Notes: generated by a model not told the origin, from the sequence alone. 64,000 bases of DNA from Bdellovibrio bacteriovorus HD100 (GCF_000196175.1 NC_005363.1:3286001-3350000), one strand, 5' to 3'. Shown: positions 26,154 to 35,864, counted from the first letter of the stretch. A program made the numbers and translations.

Positions 26154-27482
26154 TCAGGCGTTAATAAGAATCTGCTGCATCTGGCGCACGGTCTGTGTGA
26201 AGTTGGTCGGGTCCTCGACTCTTTGTTTAAGGAAGTCGTTCACCTGATCAATCACCTTCACGGCCCGGTCAATCTTGGGATTGGATCCCGGCTTGTAGGC
26301 ACCGATGTTGATCAAATCCTCGGCGTCTTTATAGACCGCCAGGGTTTCACGCAGCTTTTGCGCCAGCTTGGAGTGCTCTGGCGAGGACACGGCCCGCATC
26401 ACCCGGCTGGCACTTTGCATGATATCAATCGCCGGGAAGTGACCCTTCTGAGCCAAAGAGCGGCTTAGAACGATGTGCCCGTCCACGATGGAACGAACTG
26501 AATCTCCGATCGGATCATTCATGTCATCCCCTTCCACCAGCGTCGTATAGAAGCCGGTGATGCTGCCTTCGCCCTCAAAGGACCCGGCACGCTCAAGCAG
26601 CTTAGGCAGGGTGGCAAAGACGCTGGGGGTGTAACCCTTTTGGGATGGTGGTTCACCGGTACTCAGACCGATTTCCCTTTGAGCCATCGCAAAACGAGTC
26701 ACGGAGTCCATCATCAACAACACATTCTTCCCCTGAGAGGAGAAGTATTCAGCCAGAGCCGTCGCCACATAAGCGCCCCGCATACGCAGCAGCGGGCTTT
26801 GGTCACTGGTCACACAGACAACAACCGATCTTTTCATCCCTTCCGGGCCCAGATCGTGCTCGATAAATTCGCGCACCTCACGTCCACGTTCACCGATCAT
26901 GGCAATCACGTTGACGTCGGCATTCGTATTACGGGCCATCATACCCAGCAATACGGACTTACCCACACCGGAACCCGCCATAATAGCGACACGCTGGCCC
27001 AGTCCTGCGGTTAATGCGCCATTGATGGCACGAATCCCCAGGTCAATAGGCTCACGGATCGGACGGCGATCCAGAGGGTTGCGAACTTCACTGTACAAAG
27101 GAACTTCACGGAAATTTTCGACTTCGCCCTTGTCATCCAGAGGACGACCCAGGCCATCCACCACACGGCCCAAAAGCTCTTCACCCGCGCGCACGGTGGC
27201 GATCTGACGGGCCAGGACGATTTTTGATCCCAGGGCCACGCCTCTCATGTCATTCAGAGCCATCATCAGAACATGCTTGTCCTTGAACCCCACCACTTCG
27301 GCCAGGAAGGATTTTTCCATCCCGCTGGGATTGATGGACACGATACTGCCAACGCTTGCGCCCGGCAGATATCCTTTGATAAGCATCCCGTTCACTTCCG
27401 TGACTTTGCCGCTGTCCTTCGTCAAGTGGACAGACTGGATCACGTCAGAATACTTATCCAGGTTCAGTTCAAATTCGCTCAT
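26154..27482 (-). CDS. fliI: Flagellum-specific ATPase FliI
   Basis: The 442-residue export ATPase is related to the F1 beta subunit. Walker A is GSGVGKSVLLG near residue 169. Family motifs IGERGREVREF, RMRGAYVATALAEYF and LLMMDSVTRFAMAQRE are all present, as is SLAQKGHFPAIDI toward the C-terminus. It supplies energy for unfolding and docking of export substrates. The start overlaps the fliH stop by one base. Confidence 0.97.
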   Translation of the reverse strand: MSEFELNLDKYSDVIQSVHLTKDSGKVTEVNGMLIKGYLPGASVGSIVSINPSGMEKSFLAEVVGFKDKHVLMMALNDMRGVALGSKIVLARQIATVRAGEELLGRVVDGLGRPLDDKGEVENFREVPLYSEVRNPLDRRPIREPIDLGIRAINGALTAGLGQRVAIMAGSGVGKSVLLGMMARNTNADVNVIAMIGERGREVREFIEHDLGPEGMKRSVVVCVTSDQSPLLRMRGAYVATALAEYFSSQGKNVLLMMDSVTRFAMAQREIGLSTGEPPSQKGYTPSVFATLPKLLERAGSFEGEGSITGFYTTLVEGDDMNDPIGDSVRSIVDGHIVLSRSLAQKGHFPAIDIMQSASRVMRAVSSPEHSKLAQKLRETLAVYKDAEDLINIGAYKPGSNPKIDRAVKVIDQVNDFLKQRVEDPTNFTQTVRQMQQILINA

Positions 27483-28267
27483 TAACCGGCAATCCTGTCT
27501 TTAACTTTGGGCATGTTTTCAGAAAGAACAGACCACAACTGTTCCACGCGCTGTTCAATGCGGGCATCGACTTCACCATAGTTGGTTTCAACAATGCAAC
27601 CGCCGTCAGCCACTTCGGCGTTGGGTTCAAATTTGATTTTTTTGATGAATTCAAATTCACGGCCGGTCTCGGATTTAAGCTCCTCAAGGAAGTCAAACTG
27701 AGTCTGGGACACATGAACGGTGATTTCTTCCTCGTCCTGAGCCAAACCAACCGCGTCGCGCAGGATTCCCACCATCGCGTCGTTGTTGCTGTTAAGTTCG
27801 GTTTTGGCCAGACGGGAGGCCATCTGGAACATCAGTTTCAGCAGATGGGCTTCGTTGAATCCGGACATTTCTTTTTTAAGTTCTTTGATGGTCAGCAACA
27901 GGGTGTCCAAACCGGCCATACGCTCGGCGATATCCGCAGACACCTGTTCGAAGGCCTCTTTACGGCCCTCTTCCAGACCCAGGCGATAGGCTTCCTGATA
28001 GGCGCCTTCCTGGATTTCTTTCAGCTTTTCCAAAGCGGCCACTTCGACTTTTTCCTCGTCGTTGCCTTTTTCCACCTGATCAATACCCGTCTGCACACGC
28101 ACGGCATCGTTCATGCGGAAATCAGAGCCTTTGCTCTTTTCTGCCAGATAGTTCATGGCCTGCTCGGGAGTCCCCAGATCGAAACGCATGGGAACAAACT
28201 CGAGCACTGTTTTTTCAGCCACTTCCTTGGACAGAACGGACTTGGAGGCGCGATTAGACCATTGCAT
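27482..28267 (-). CDS. fliH: Flagellar assembly protein FliH
   Basis: The protein has 261 residues from ATG 28267. This start is preferred over GTG 28279 because AAGAGG lies 11 bases before it but directly abuts the GTG. FliH is the ATPase stator and regulator of FliI. Features are a long helical stretch with the Glu/Gly-rich AYRLGLEEGRKEAFEQ near residue 95 and a C-terminal V/F-ATPase subunit E-like part (VADGGCIVETNYGEVDARIE). It overlaps fliG by 14 bases. Confidence 0.9.
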   Translation of the reverse strand: MQWSNRASKSVLSKEVAEKTVLEFVPMRFDLGTPEQAMNYLAEKSKGSDFRMNDAVRVQTGIDQVEKGNDEEKVEVAALEKLKEIQEGAYQEAYRLGLEEGRKEAFEQVSADIAERMAGLDTLLLTIKELKKEMSGFNEAHLLKLMFQMASRLAKTELNSNNDAMVGILRDAVGLAQDEEEITVHVSQTQFDFLEELKSETGREFEFIKKIKFEPNAEVADGGCIVETNYGEVDARIEQRVEQLWSVLSENMPKVKDRIAG

Positions 28268-29288
28268 CTTCTGAACCACCTCTTGCGATCAGGATTTTTC
28301 CTTCGGCTTCCAGACGGCGTGCCACGTTCACAATCTCCTGCTGAGCCGACTCGACGTCGGACAGACGGGATGGACCCATGTTCGACAGATCCTCACGCAG
28401 CATCTCGGCCGCACGGGCAGAGATGTTCTTGAAGATCTTCGTACGAATCTCTTCGCTGGAAGTTTTGAGCGCCAGCAGAAGTTTTTCGTTCGCCACTTCC
28501 TTGAGAAGCGACTGAATGCCACGGTCGTCGATTTTCACGATGTCGTCGAAGACGAACATCAGTTTGCGGATCTCTTCGGCCAGCAGAGGATCTTTTTCCT
28601 CCAGGCGCGACATGATCGCGGTTTCCGTGTTCTTGTCCATGACGTTGAGCATTTCCGCCACCGGATGTACGCCACCCAATGCCGCCTGCTCGACCGTCGC
28701 CGTATTGGACAACTGGTTCTTCAATACACGGTCAATTTCAGCAATCAATTCAGGATCGACGTGCTCCAGATTCGCCATACGCAGAACCACTTCGGCCTGC
28801 AGGGCTTCCGGAAGACGTTTCAGAACCTCGCCTTTTTTCTCGGGCTCAAGATGCGCCAGGATCACGGCTACGGTCTGCGGGTGCTCATTCACCAGGAAGG
28901 TCGCCAAAGATTTTGCGTCGACCATCTCCAGGGACTCCAAAGAACGGGAACCACCGGAAGTGATGTTCAAGCCCCCCAGGATGCCACGGGCTCTTTCCTC
29001 ACCCAGGGCGTCCACAATGGTGTCCTTGGCAGAGATATTTTCAGAGAAAATGTAGTCTTCAGTTTCAGAGATCATTTCGTAGTACTCTTCCAGCACACGT
29101 TTGGTCACGTGAACCGGCACTACACGCAATTTGCTCATTTGATTGATAAGCTTGCGGATGTCAGAGTCGTCCATACGGCGAAGCAAAACCTTCACCGCAT
29201 CCTTGCCAAGGTAATTGATCAGGATTGCGGCCTTGTCGAAGCCCTTGAGATTTTCATACTCAATATTATCTGACTTATGAAGTTTCAT
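28254..29288 (-). CDS. fliG: Flagellar motor switch protein FliG
   Basis: The 344-residue protein of the C-ring couples stator force to rotation. The N-terminal FliF-binding part (GFDKAAILINYLGKDA), the EHPQTVAVILAHL middle motif, and the C-terminal torque helix with alternating charges (SEEIRTKIFKNISARAAEMLRED) are all recognisable. Its start overlaps the fliF stop region by one base, consistent with tight coupling of FliF and FliG. Confidence 0.97.
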   Translation of the reverse strand: MKLHKSDNIEYENLKGFDKAAILINYLGKDAVKVLLRRMDDSDIRKLINQMSKLRVVPVHVTKRVLEEYYEMISETEDYIFSENISAKDTIVDALGEERARGILGGLNITSGGSRSLESLEMVDAKSLATFLVNEHPQTVAVILAHLEPEKKGEVLKRLPEALQAEVVLRMANLEHVDPELIAEIDRVLKNQLSNTATVEQAALGGVHPVAEMLNVMDKNTETAIMSRLEEKDPLLAEEIRKLMFVFDDIVKIDDRGIQSLLKEVANEKLLLALKTSSEEIRTKIFKNISARAAEMLREDLSNMGPSRLSDVESAQQEIVNVARRLEAEGKILIARGGSEDAMV

Positions 29289-30937
29289 TAGCCATCCTTC
29301 CTAACCAGCCACATGCCAAAGGCGTTGGCTGCTTTTTCCTCGTCACGACTCATTGATGACAGGATACGATCTTTCAGCAATTCAGATTCGGCCTTCTCAG
29401 GATCAATGGATTCCTGAAGGACCGGCAAAGCGGTGGACATGCCCGGAAGGGTGTTATCCACAGACTGCAGCTCTTCCAGCTCTTCGATTGTGCGAGGAAG
29501 CATTTCCTCAACAGAATCCTGGAAGCTGTCGGTGATCCACTGCATGAACGGGCGCACCACGATGAAGAAGAACAGCGCCAAGCTGAATCCCAGCAATGCC
29601 CACTTGAACAACGCGTGGATCAGCTTTTTTCTTTCCAGCGTCGTCAGGATCTTTTCTGCTTCAGAGAAGTCTTCCGGCTGGAACTGGATATTTTCAATTT
29701 TTACACTGTCGCCACGGGCGGTATTGAAACCGATCGCATTCTTAACCAGATCCTCGTACTTGCGCAGCTCTTCAGCCGAGCGCGGTTTCCAAGTCGTTTC
29801 GGTGGTGCCGTCGGCTTTGGTTGTCGTCGTCATCATGCCGTCAACAACCACGGCCACACTCACGCGCTCCAGATTCCCTGCGGATTCACGGATATTACGC
29901 ACGGTTTTTGGCACGTCATAGTTCGTTGTCTTGATTTCTTTTTTAACATCCTGACGGAAGCCCACAGTCCCCTGGTCCTCTGCCCCCGGCAGATTGGAAC
30001 GGGAACCCGGCACACCGGCTGGATTGGTGCGGGAGCCGTCCAAAGATTCCTCTTCAGACTGCTGGGAACGGATGGCTGTTTTGTCCGGATCCACGGATTC
30101 TTCCACAGAAGAAATCACACGGTGATTCAGAGTCGCATCCACTTTCGCCACAACCTTGGCATGACCAACAACCTTTGTCAGGATGTCTTCGATACGGTCT
30201 TCCAGGTCGCCTTCAATTTTGGCTTTCAGATCCAGCAGTTCATTGGAACCACCAGTTGTCCCGTCAGCCACGCGGGTCAGAACTTTACCACGCTCATCCA
30301 GGACTGTGACTTTGTCCGCGTCCATGCCTTCAACAGAGTTCGCCACCAGATAACGAACACCGCGAACTTGCTCCGGAGTCAGCTCTTTACCCTGGTGCAA
30401 TTCCACCACGACAGACGCTGACGCCTGACCGCCCTCTTCAAGGAAGGTCTTTTTGTTTGGCAAAGCCAGAATCACTTTGGATTGTTTCACTGCTGTCAGC
30501 GTGTTGATCGCACGCATCAGCTCACCCTGAAGGGCCCGCTGATAATTGATCTTCTGAGCATAGGAGTTCATGCCGAAATCCTGCTTGTCGAAGATCTCAA
30601 GACCGATCGAGCCCATTTTCGGGGAACCGATTTCGGACATCAATGTCATCTGGGTTGAGTGCAGCAGTTCTTTTGGAATGGCGATTGTCTTACCGCCATC
30701 ACGCAGCTGGAACGGCACATTCTTTTCGTTCAGCTTTCCAACGATTGTGGAAACCTGCTCCGTCGGAATGTTTGTGAACAATGGCACATAGTCTTTCCCT
30801 GAAGCCATAAACAGCATCGTGAAAAGTGCCACCGCCGCAATTACAGTAACCGCAATTACTGAAAGTCTTTTGGTCGGACCCAGGTTTTTGAAGAACTCGC
30901 GAAACTGGACAACCAATCCACCAAAAATCTTATTCAA
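29288..30937 (-). CDS. fliF: Flagellar MS-ring protein FliF
   Basis: The 549-residue inner-membrane ring protein has TM1 at about residues 27-45 and the conserved ring-building motifs (SVIAVTVIAAVALF, KDYVPLFTNI, NYQRALQGELMRAI, KVILALPNK). TM2 lies near 440-462, and the C-terminal FliG-binding segment ends AANAFGMWLVRKDG. The start is TTG at 30937 behind GGAGGGG. All expected domains are present at normal length. Confidence 0.97.
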   Translation of the reverse strand: MNKIFGGLVVQFREFFKNLGPTKRLSVIAVTVIAAVALFTMLFMASGKDYVPLFTNIPTEQVSTIVGKLNEKNVPFQLRDGGKTIAIPKELLHSTQMTLMSEIGSPKMGSIGLEIFDKQDFGMNSYAQKINYQRALQGELMRAINTLTAVKQSKVILALPNKKTFLEEGGQASASVVVELHQGKELTPEQVRGVRYLVANSVEGMDADKVTVLDERGKVLTRVADGTTGGSNELLDLKAKIEGDLEDRIEDILTKVVGHAKVVAKVDATLNHRVISSVEESVDPDKTAIRSQQSEEESLDGSRTNPAGVPGSRSNLPGAEDQGTVGFRQDVKKEIKTTNYDVPKTVRNIRESAGNLERVSVAVVVDGMMTTTTKADGTTETTWKPRSAEELRKYEDLVKNAIGFNTARGDSVKIENIQFQPEDFSEAEKILTTLERKKLIHALFKWALLGFSLALFFFIVVRPFMQWITDSFQDSVEEMLPRTIEELEELQSVDNTLPGMSTALPVLQESIDPEKAESELLKDRILSSMSRDEEKAANAFGMWLVRKDG

Positions 30938-30962
30938 GGAAACCCCTCCAGCCTAAGGAAAA

Positions 30963-31298
30963 CTAAACCTGCATCTTCATAACTTCTTGGTACGCATCAA
31001 TAATCTTGTTGCGCACTTGCACCATCACCTTCAGGGCGATGTCTGCTTTTTCCGCGGCGATCATCACATCGGCCACGTTGTCCGTTTTGCCAGTCGCGAG
31101 ATTCTGCATGGCTTTATCTGAAGCCTTTTGCATTTCATTCACGCTGCCTACGGCGTCTTTCAGGGTGTCGGCGAAGCTCTTACCCGTACCGGATGTCGAA
31201 CTCGTTGAAGGGGTGTTCTCGATGCTTAATGACTTGGAATCACGGACGATTCCATTATCGAGAAACCTGTTTGCATTTGATACAGTAAAACCCTCCAT
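30963..31298 (-). CDS. fliE: Flagellar hook-basal body protein FliE
   Basis: The 111-residue protein matches FliE in its C-terminal two thirds (SFADTLKDAVGSVNEMQKAS, then VMIAAEKADIALKVMVQVRNKIIDAYQEVMKMQV read in parts). FliE joins the MS ring to the rod and is the first export substrate. A GAGGAGAAGG site precedes the ATG. Confidence 0.95.
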   Translation of the reverse strand: MEGFTVSNANRFLDNGIVRDSKSLSIENTPSTSSTSGTGKSFADTLKDAVGSVNEMQKASDKAMQNLATGKTDNVADVMIAAEKADIALKVMVQVRNKIIDAYQEVMKMQV

Positions 31299-31378
31299 GG
31301 CTTCACCTTCTCCTCTGATAAAATTGTATTAAACTTGCGTAAAAAAGTCCTTAATTTTTGCCGGGGTCTAGGAAGGAA

Positions 31379-31822
31379 TTACCTGCCTATTTCCAGCGCG
31401 GAAAGCGCCATATCCTTCGACGCCTGAACCGCTGTCACGTTGGCCTCGTAGGAACGCGACGCCTGTATCATATTGGTCATTTCTTCCATCAAATTGATAT
31501 TCGGATAAGCCACGTATCCGTCTGCATTTGCATCAGGATGGTCCGGTTCATACTTGAGCAGCGGCGCCTTGCGATCCGAGATCACATCAGTGACCTGGAC
31601 CCTCTGGAAACTTCCTGCCGGATCCGTCGAGGAAATGATCTCGCCAAAGTTTTTGGCATCGGGCATCGCCTCGAAAACCACGTCCTTACGGCGATACGGA
31701 CCACCCTCGGGGGTCTGGGTCGTGTTAATGTTGGCGATATTGCTGGCAATGGTATTCATGCGCATTCTTTGCGCCGCCATACCACTGCTGCTGATTCTCA
31801 TCCCCGTCAAAAAATCAGCCAT
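31379..31822 (-). CDS. flgC: Flagellar basal-body rod protein FlgC
   Basis: The 147-residue rod protein has the N-terminal rod motif (GMAAQRMRMNTIASNIANINT), the FlgC-type middle with VTDVISD, and the C-terminal NMIQASRSYEANVTAVQASK. It lies three bases after flgB and 80 bases before fliE, the usual flgB-flgC-fliE order. Confidence 0.96.
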   Translation of the reverse strand: MADFLTGMRISSSGMAAQRMRMNTIASNIANINTTQTPEGGPYRRKDVVFEAMPDAKNFGEIISSTDPAGSFQRVQVTDVISDRKAPLLKYEPDHPDANADGYVAYPNINLMEEMTNMIQASRSYEANVTAVQASKDMALSALEIGR

Positions 31823-31825
31823 CTA

Positions 31826-32236
31826 TTACCGCCCTTCGGTTGCGGCATACTTCAGTGCCGCCATTTTCTTGTTGATCAGTTGCAGAGCCGCTTTGTACAT
31901 GATCGCGTTCTCTGACAACGCCGACATTTCTTTTTCCACATCGACGGTGTTTCCGTCGTTGTTCACAGCCCCTTCCGGATCATCATAGATATCCGGGCGG
32001 GTTTTGCTGACCGAGATGCCGCCCACCGCGAAGTGTTCCGGATTGCTCGTGCTCAGGGAGTTTGCGCCATCCAGATCCAGCGCTCTTTGCAAAGCGCCTT
32101 CGAAGTCCATTTTCTTGGCGTGATAACCCGGAGTCTCGGCATTGGCGATATTCGAGGAGGTCACATTGTGACGGAGCTGCCTCATGCTCAGTGAGGTCGC
32201 CAGCGCGTTGGTTGTTTTATCGAAGATATTACTCAT
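31826..32236 (-). CDS. flgB: Flagellar basal-body rod protein FlgB
   Basis: The 136-residue rod protein has the signature RQLRHNVTSSNIANAETPGY near the N-terminus and a C-terminal helix with MYKAALQLINKKMAALKYA. It starts by a four-base overlap with the upstream AAA+ regulator gene, so that regulator is made from the same message as the rod genes. Confidence 0.96.
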   Translation of the reverse strand: MSNIFDKTTNALATSLSMRQLRHNVTSSNIANAETPGYHAKKMDFEGALQRALDLDGANSLSTSNPEHFAVGGISVSKTRPDIYDDPEGAVNNDGNTVDVEKEMSALSENAIMYKAALQLINKKMAALKYAATEGR

Positions 32237-33075
32237 AAAACACCTGCTTCCTTGTACTCATTAAGTTTGTTTCTCAAGGTACGAATACTGATTCCAAGCA
32301 TTTGCGCCGCACGGGTGCGGTTCTGGGCGGTCAGCTCCAGAGTCTGAATAATTAGACGCTTCTCGACCTCAGAAAGGGACATGCCCGGGGCAAAATCCAG
32401 GTCCATATCCTCGACCACAGCCTCAAACTGGATGGATTCAGGCCCAATCAGTGAAGATTTTGCAAGAACCACGGCTCTTTCCAGCACATTTTCAAGTTCA
32501 CGGATGTTGCCCGGCCAGTTCCAGGTGTTCAGGCGGTCGAAACCTTCCGCCGTCAAACGCAAGCCCGACTTGCCGTGCATGATCTGGGACACTTCCAGAA
32601 TAAAATTCACAATGTTCTGGAAGTCCTGACGACGGTCTTCCAGGCGCGGCAGTTCCAGATGAACAACCGCCAGCTTATAGAACAGATCCTGACGGAATTG
32701 TTCCTGCTTCACCAACGCGCGCAGATCGCGACGGGATGTGGAAATGAAACGAGGGCGCGTGCCGTCAGCTCTTTCCACCAGCTTCATCAGGTCATTTTGC
32801 AATGCCACAGAAGCGCAATCCAGATCTTCAATCAGCAAAGTACCGCCATCCACGCGCGAGAAGTCAAAGCCACCGGCGTTTTTGCAATCCAGGCAGTACA
32901 GGCGTGCTGAACGGCTTTTGGTGTAAATGTAACGAGCCAGACTTGTTTTACCCACACCGGCCTCACCGACCAGAAGCAAACTTGCCTGCGTTGAAGCCAA
33001 CTGCAAGCTCAGCTGTTTCACTTCGTGCATTCTTCTATCTTCGATGTGTAGAGCATCAAAATCAAAGTACGACAT
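32233..33075 (-). CDS. Short NtrC-like AAA+ regulator without GAFTGA loop, flagellar operon
   Basis: The 280-residue protein has an AAA+ domain of the bacterial enhancer-binding type and a Fis-type helix-turn-helix. Walker A GEAGVGKTS is at residues 37-45, Walker B GGTLLIEDLD near 78-87, FRQDLFYKLAV carries the Arg region, NWPGNIRELENVLERAV is the sensor II part, and NRTRAAQMLGISIRTLRNKL is the DNA reader. There is no receiver domain. Only about 35 residues separate Walker A from Walker B, and the ESELFGHEKGAFTGA segment that contacts sigma-54 is absent. It resembles FlgR/FlrC-type flagellar regulators but probably cannot remodel sigma-54 polymerase. Confidence 0.88.
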   Translation of the reverse strand: MSYFDFDALHIEDRRMHEVKQLSLQLASTQASLLLVGEAGVGKTSLARYIYTKSRSARLYCLDCKNAGGFDFSRVDGGTLLIEDLDCASVALQNDLMKLVERADGTRPRFISTSRRDLRALVKQEQFRQDLFYKLAVVHLELPRLEDRRQDFQNIVNFILEVSQIMHGKSGLRLTAEGFDRLNTWNWPGNIRELENVLERAVVLAKSSLIGPESIQFEAVVEDMDLDFAPGMSLSEVEKRLIIQTLELTAQNRTRAAQMLGISIRTLRNKLNEYKEAGVL

Positions 33076-33083
33076 CCAAACTC

Positions 33084-35864
33084 CTATTGGCCTTGCTCGT
33101 TCTCAGACATAGCTGGAATTCTTTTGATATATTTCTTGTAATCGTCACGCCATTCTGAATTCTTCAACTGCTCCTGAGCCAGATTCTTCCAGAACCCGCT
33201 CTTGTCACCTTTGAAGTCATTCCAGACCTCGGCCGCTTTCTGGATCTCACCTGCTTTGAAGTAGATCTGACCCAGTTTGTAACGGATGGAGGAAAGCGGA
33301 CGATTGTCTTCGTACTTTTCCAGCAGCTTTTCATAGGAACCTGTCGCCAGATCCTGCTGTTTTTTACTCAGATAGATATCACCCATCATTTCCAGCGCCT
33401 TGGCGTGGATCACCGGGGAAATCTTGCCGGAATCACTTTGCAATTTGTCGATCATTTCCAAAGACTGGATGGCTTCATCCGGTTTGCTTTGTTTCACCTG
33501 AAGTTCAGCCAGTTTCAGATAAGGTTCAGCCACCAGTTGCGGCTGACCTTTCCACGTGCGCAAAAGTTCGCCCAGGTAACGAACCGCAGAATCATTGTCC
33601 CCGCGTTTTTCCAGCAGACGAACCGCGATGTTCACGCGTTCAATCTGAGATTGTTCGTCCATTTTTTCCGGCGTTTTGATGTTTTTCAGATAGTCATAAG
33701 CCTGATTGTATTTTTGCTCCTGAGTGAACACGTTGGAAAGACGCAGGTTCAGTTCGTCCTCGGAAGGAATCTGCTCTTTCACCTGAATTTCTTTGGCTTC
33801 CGCGGTGCCACGAATTGCATAAATACGGTTCAAAACGTCTTTGTAGTATCTTTCCGCTTCAACCGGAACCCCGGCCATCTCAAATGCACGACCGACATTA
33901 TATTTGGTATCCAGACGCTTGGAGTTTTTCAGCCAGTTGTCAGCATATTGACTGTGGGTTTTCAATGCCTTGATGAAGTTGCCATCGTTAACTTCGGATT
34001 CCAGCTTGTCATTGATGTTGGAAACAATACGATTGGTCAGCAGCGGAACATCCACAGAAGTGGGATGTTCTTTATAGTATTTGGAAAGCAGATCCACCGC
34101 TTTTTGGTGTTCACCACGGTGAGTGTAACCATCCGCCACCATCACAGTTGCAAACTGCTCGATGTTCGGAAGATCAATCTTTTTAGCCAATGACATGATT
34201 TCTTCAACGGCGTGGTTTACTTCCTTCGGCTTCATGCCTTTCATGCGCGTGCTCAAAAGACGCAAACGCGCAATCACTGCATTTGGAGTTTCACCATAAC
34301 GGAAGTACGTTTCAAGGTAAGCCCCCATCACGCGGGACTTGTCGGCACCGAAGATTTCAAGCAACTCACCCATGCGCGTCATCGCAAATGCCGAATGGTT
34401 GCTGCTTGGGAATTTTTTTACGAATTCACGATAGGTGTCCAGACTTTGCGGATACTTGTTCATCATGAACAAAGATTCCGCCTGATTGAAGAAGGCATTC
34501 GGGTAAGAGCTTTGTCCCTCTGGATACTTCTTCAAAGCTTTCTGATATTCATCAACCGCTTTTGCATAGTTCTTGCCGCGCACCCACACGTCACCACGAC
34601 GGTAGGCTGCTTCCACTTTCAAATCACGGTTGAAAGCTTCTTTTTCAACCTGATCAAACTGGGCAATTGCATCTGTCCATTTGTTCAGCTTCATGAAAGC
34701 CAAACCCATGCCCAGACGCGCCAGATCCTTGGAAACAGATTCTTTGCCCGAGAAGTTTTTGTTGTCGATGTGTTCTTGGAACAAACGCAGGGAATTGAGT
34801 GCATCGCCTTTTTCCAAAGCCAGGAAGCCCGTCTTCACTGACGTTCTTTCCGCCAAAGGAGAACGCGGATACTTAGCGACTGCCTCTTTATATTTCTGCA
34901 TCGCCTCGTCATAGTCTTTCATGCGGCCTTCTTCCTTCCACAGGGCCAGGTGAACGTCGGCGGTCATGAAATCAATGACTTCGTTGTATTCAGATTTTGG
35001 ATATTTGTCTTTGAACCAGGCCTGAGTTTTCAGGTAAACGCCATAGCGCTGCTTTTCAAACAACGTCAAAAGCAAACGAGCCTGTTTGTTTTCTTCCGTG
35101 GACTGCGGGGAAATCTGGTAGATCGCCGGAGTGATCTTCATTTTCTCCCAGTAGCTGACCGGAGTTTCCAGCATCGGGAACGGGATATAATAGTTATCCT
35201 TGGCGCGGATCATCGCCTCTTCTTTGATCTCATAGTCTTTGACCGAGAAGCGGGAATAGTCCGGATCGCCACCGTCAAAGATACCGGATTTCACTGAATC
35301 ATTAGCGGCAAAGCCCACGCCCTGATCTGCAATCGCCAAAGTGTCCGCCGCTGGCTTACGGTTCTTGTCAGTTTTAGCTTTCGCCACAGGTTTCACATCT
35401 TTAGCCGGCAACTCGGTCGGAATTTGTGTGTCTTTTTTGGCAACTGCTTTGCCGTCTTTTTTAGGCTTCGCAGATGGATTCACATAGAAATCCATGATCA
35501 GCCGAGAAGGCTGATCCGTCAGGTAATCAAATGTCTCGATGTCTTCACCAGAAAGGGTGAACTGAATCACGTTCTTGCCATCCGGACCCTTGCGGTCCAC
35601 AGCCACCGACGTCACAAAATCACTTTTAAAGGAGGAAAGAGAACCGATCGTGGATTCATCCAACGCCGGCACGGTCATTTCAACGACAACCTGACCTTTT
35701 TTATCAAGGCGTTTGACGTCGTAATCCCAATTTTGCTGGCCCGACAGTTCCATGTGAACAGTGTCGCCCTGAAAATTAATGATTCCATTGACCTTCGCCG
35801 CTTGCGCTGAAGCTAGACCAAAGAACAGGCATCCTGCCACAATCAAATTACGTAAAGTGTTCAC
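33084..35864 (-). CDS. Exported AMIN-domain and TPR-repeat protein at the head of the flagellar run
   Basis: The protein has 926 residues from GTG 35864, which follows AAGGGG by eight bases and gives a signal peptide (NTLRNLIVAGCLFFGLASAQA). Starting at 35906 adds 14 unlikely residues. Residues about 25-135 resemble an AMIN domain (peptidoglycan or envelope targeting), with SRLIMDFYVNPSA at its end. A Lys/Ala/Pro linker follows to about 200. The remainder is a long array of tetratricopeptide-like helices (for example AAYRRGDVWVRGKNYAKAVDE, read in part, and NQAESLFMMNKYPQSLDTY). It lies nine bases from the regulator gene. I infer a periplasmic scaffold, perhaps for flagellar or envelope assembly. 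Confidence 0.8.
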   Translation of the reverse strand: MNTLRNLIVAGCLFFGLASAQAAKVNGIINFQGDTVHMELSGQQNWDYDVKRLDKKGQVVVEMTVPALDESTIGSLSSFKSDFVTSVAVDRKGPDGKNVIQFTLSGEDIETFDYLTDQPSRLIMDFYVNPSAKPKKDGKAVAKKDTQIPTELPAKDVKPVAKAKTDKNRKPAADTLAIADQGVGFAANDSVKSGIFDGGDPDYSRFSVKDYEIKEEAMIRAKDNYYIPFPMLETPVSYWEKMKITPAIYQISPQSTEENKQARLLLTLFEKQRYGVYLKTQAWFKDKYPKSEYNEVIDFMTADVHLALWKEEGRMKDYDEAMQKYKEAVAKYPRSPLAERTSVKTGFLALEKGDALNSLRLFQEHIDNKNFSGKESVSKDLARLGMGLAFMKLNKWTDAIAQFDQVEKEAFNRDLKVEAAYRRGDVWVRGKNYAKAVDEYQKALKKYPEGQSSYPNAFFNQAESLFMMNKYPQSLDTYREFVKKFPSSNHSAFAMTRMGELLEIFGADKSRVMGAYLETYFRYGETPNAVIARLRLLSTRMKGMKPKEVNHAVEEIMSLAKKIDLPNIEQFATVMVADGYTHRGEHQKAVDLLSKYYKEHPTSVDVPLLTNRIVSNINDKLESEVNDGNFIKALKTHSQYADNWLKNSKRLDTKYNVGRAFEMAGVPVEAERYYKDVLNRIYAIRGTAEAKEIQVKEQIPSEDELNLRLSNVFTQEQKYNQAYDYLKNIKTPEKMDEQSQIERVNIAVRLLEKRGDNDSAVRYLGELLRTWKGQPQLVAEPYLKLAELQVKQSKPDEAIQSLEMIDKLQSDSGKISPVIHAKALEMMGDIYLSKKQQDLATGSYEKLLEKYEDNRPLSSIRYKLGQIYFKAGEIQKAAEVWNDFKGDKSGFWKNLAQEQLKNSEWRDDYKKYIKRIPAMSENEQGQ

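Noticed and set aside
33405-34193. Plus-strand frame of 262 codons within the AMIN-TPR gene
   Set aside because: It is antisense to a well-supported gene with continuous repeats, and no start signal is present.
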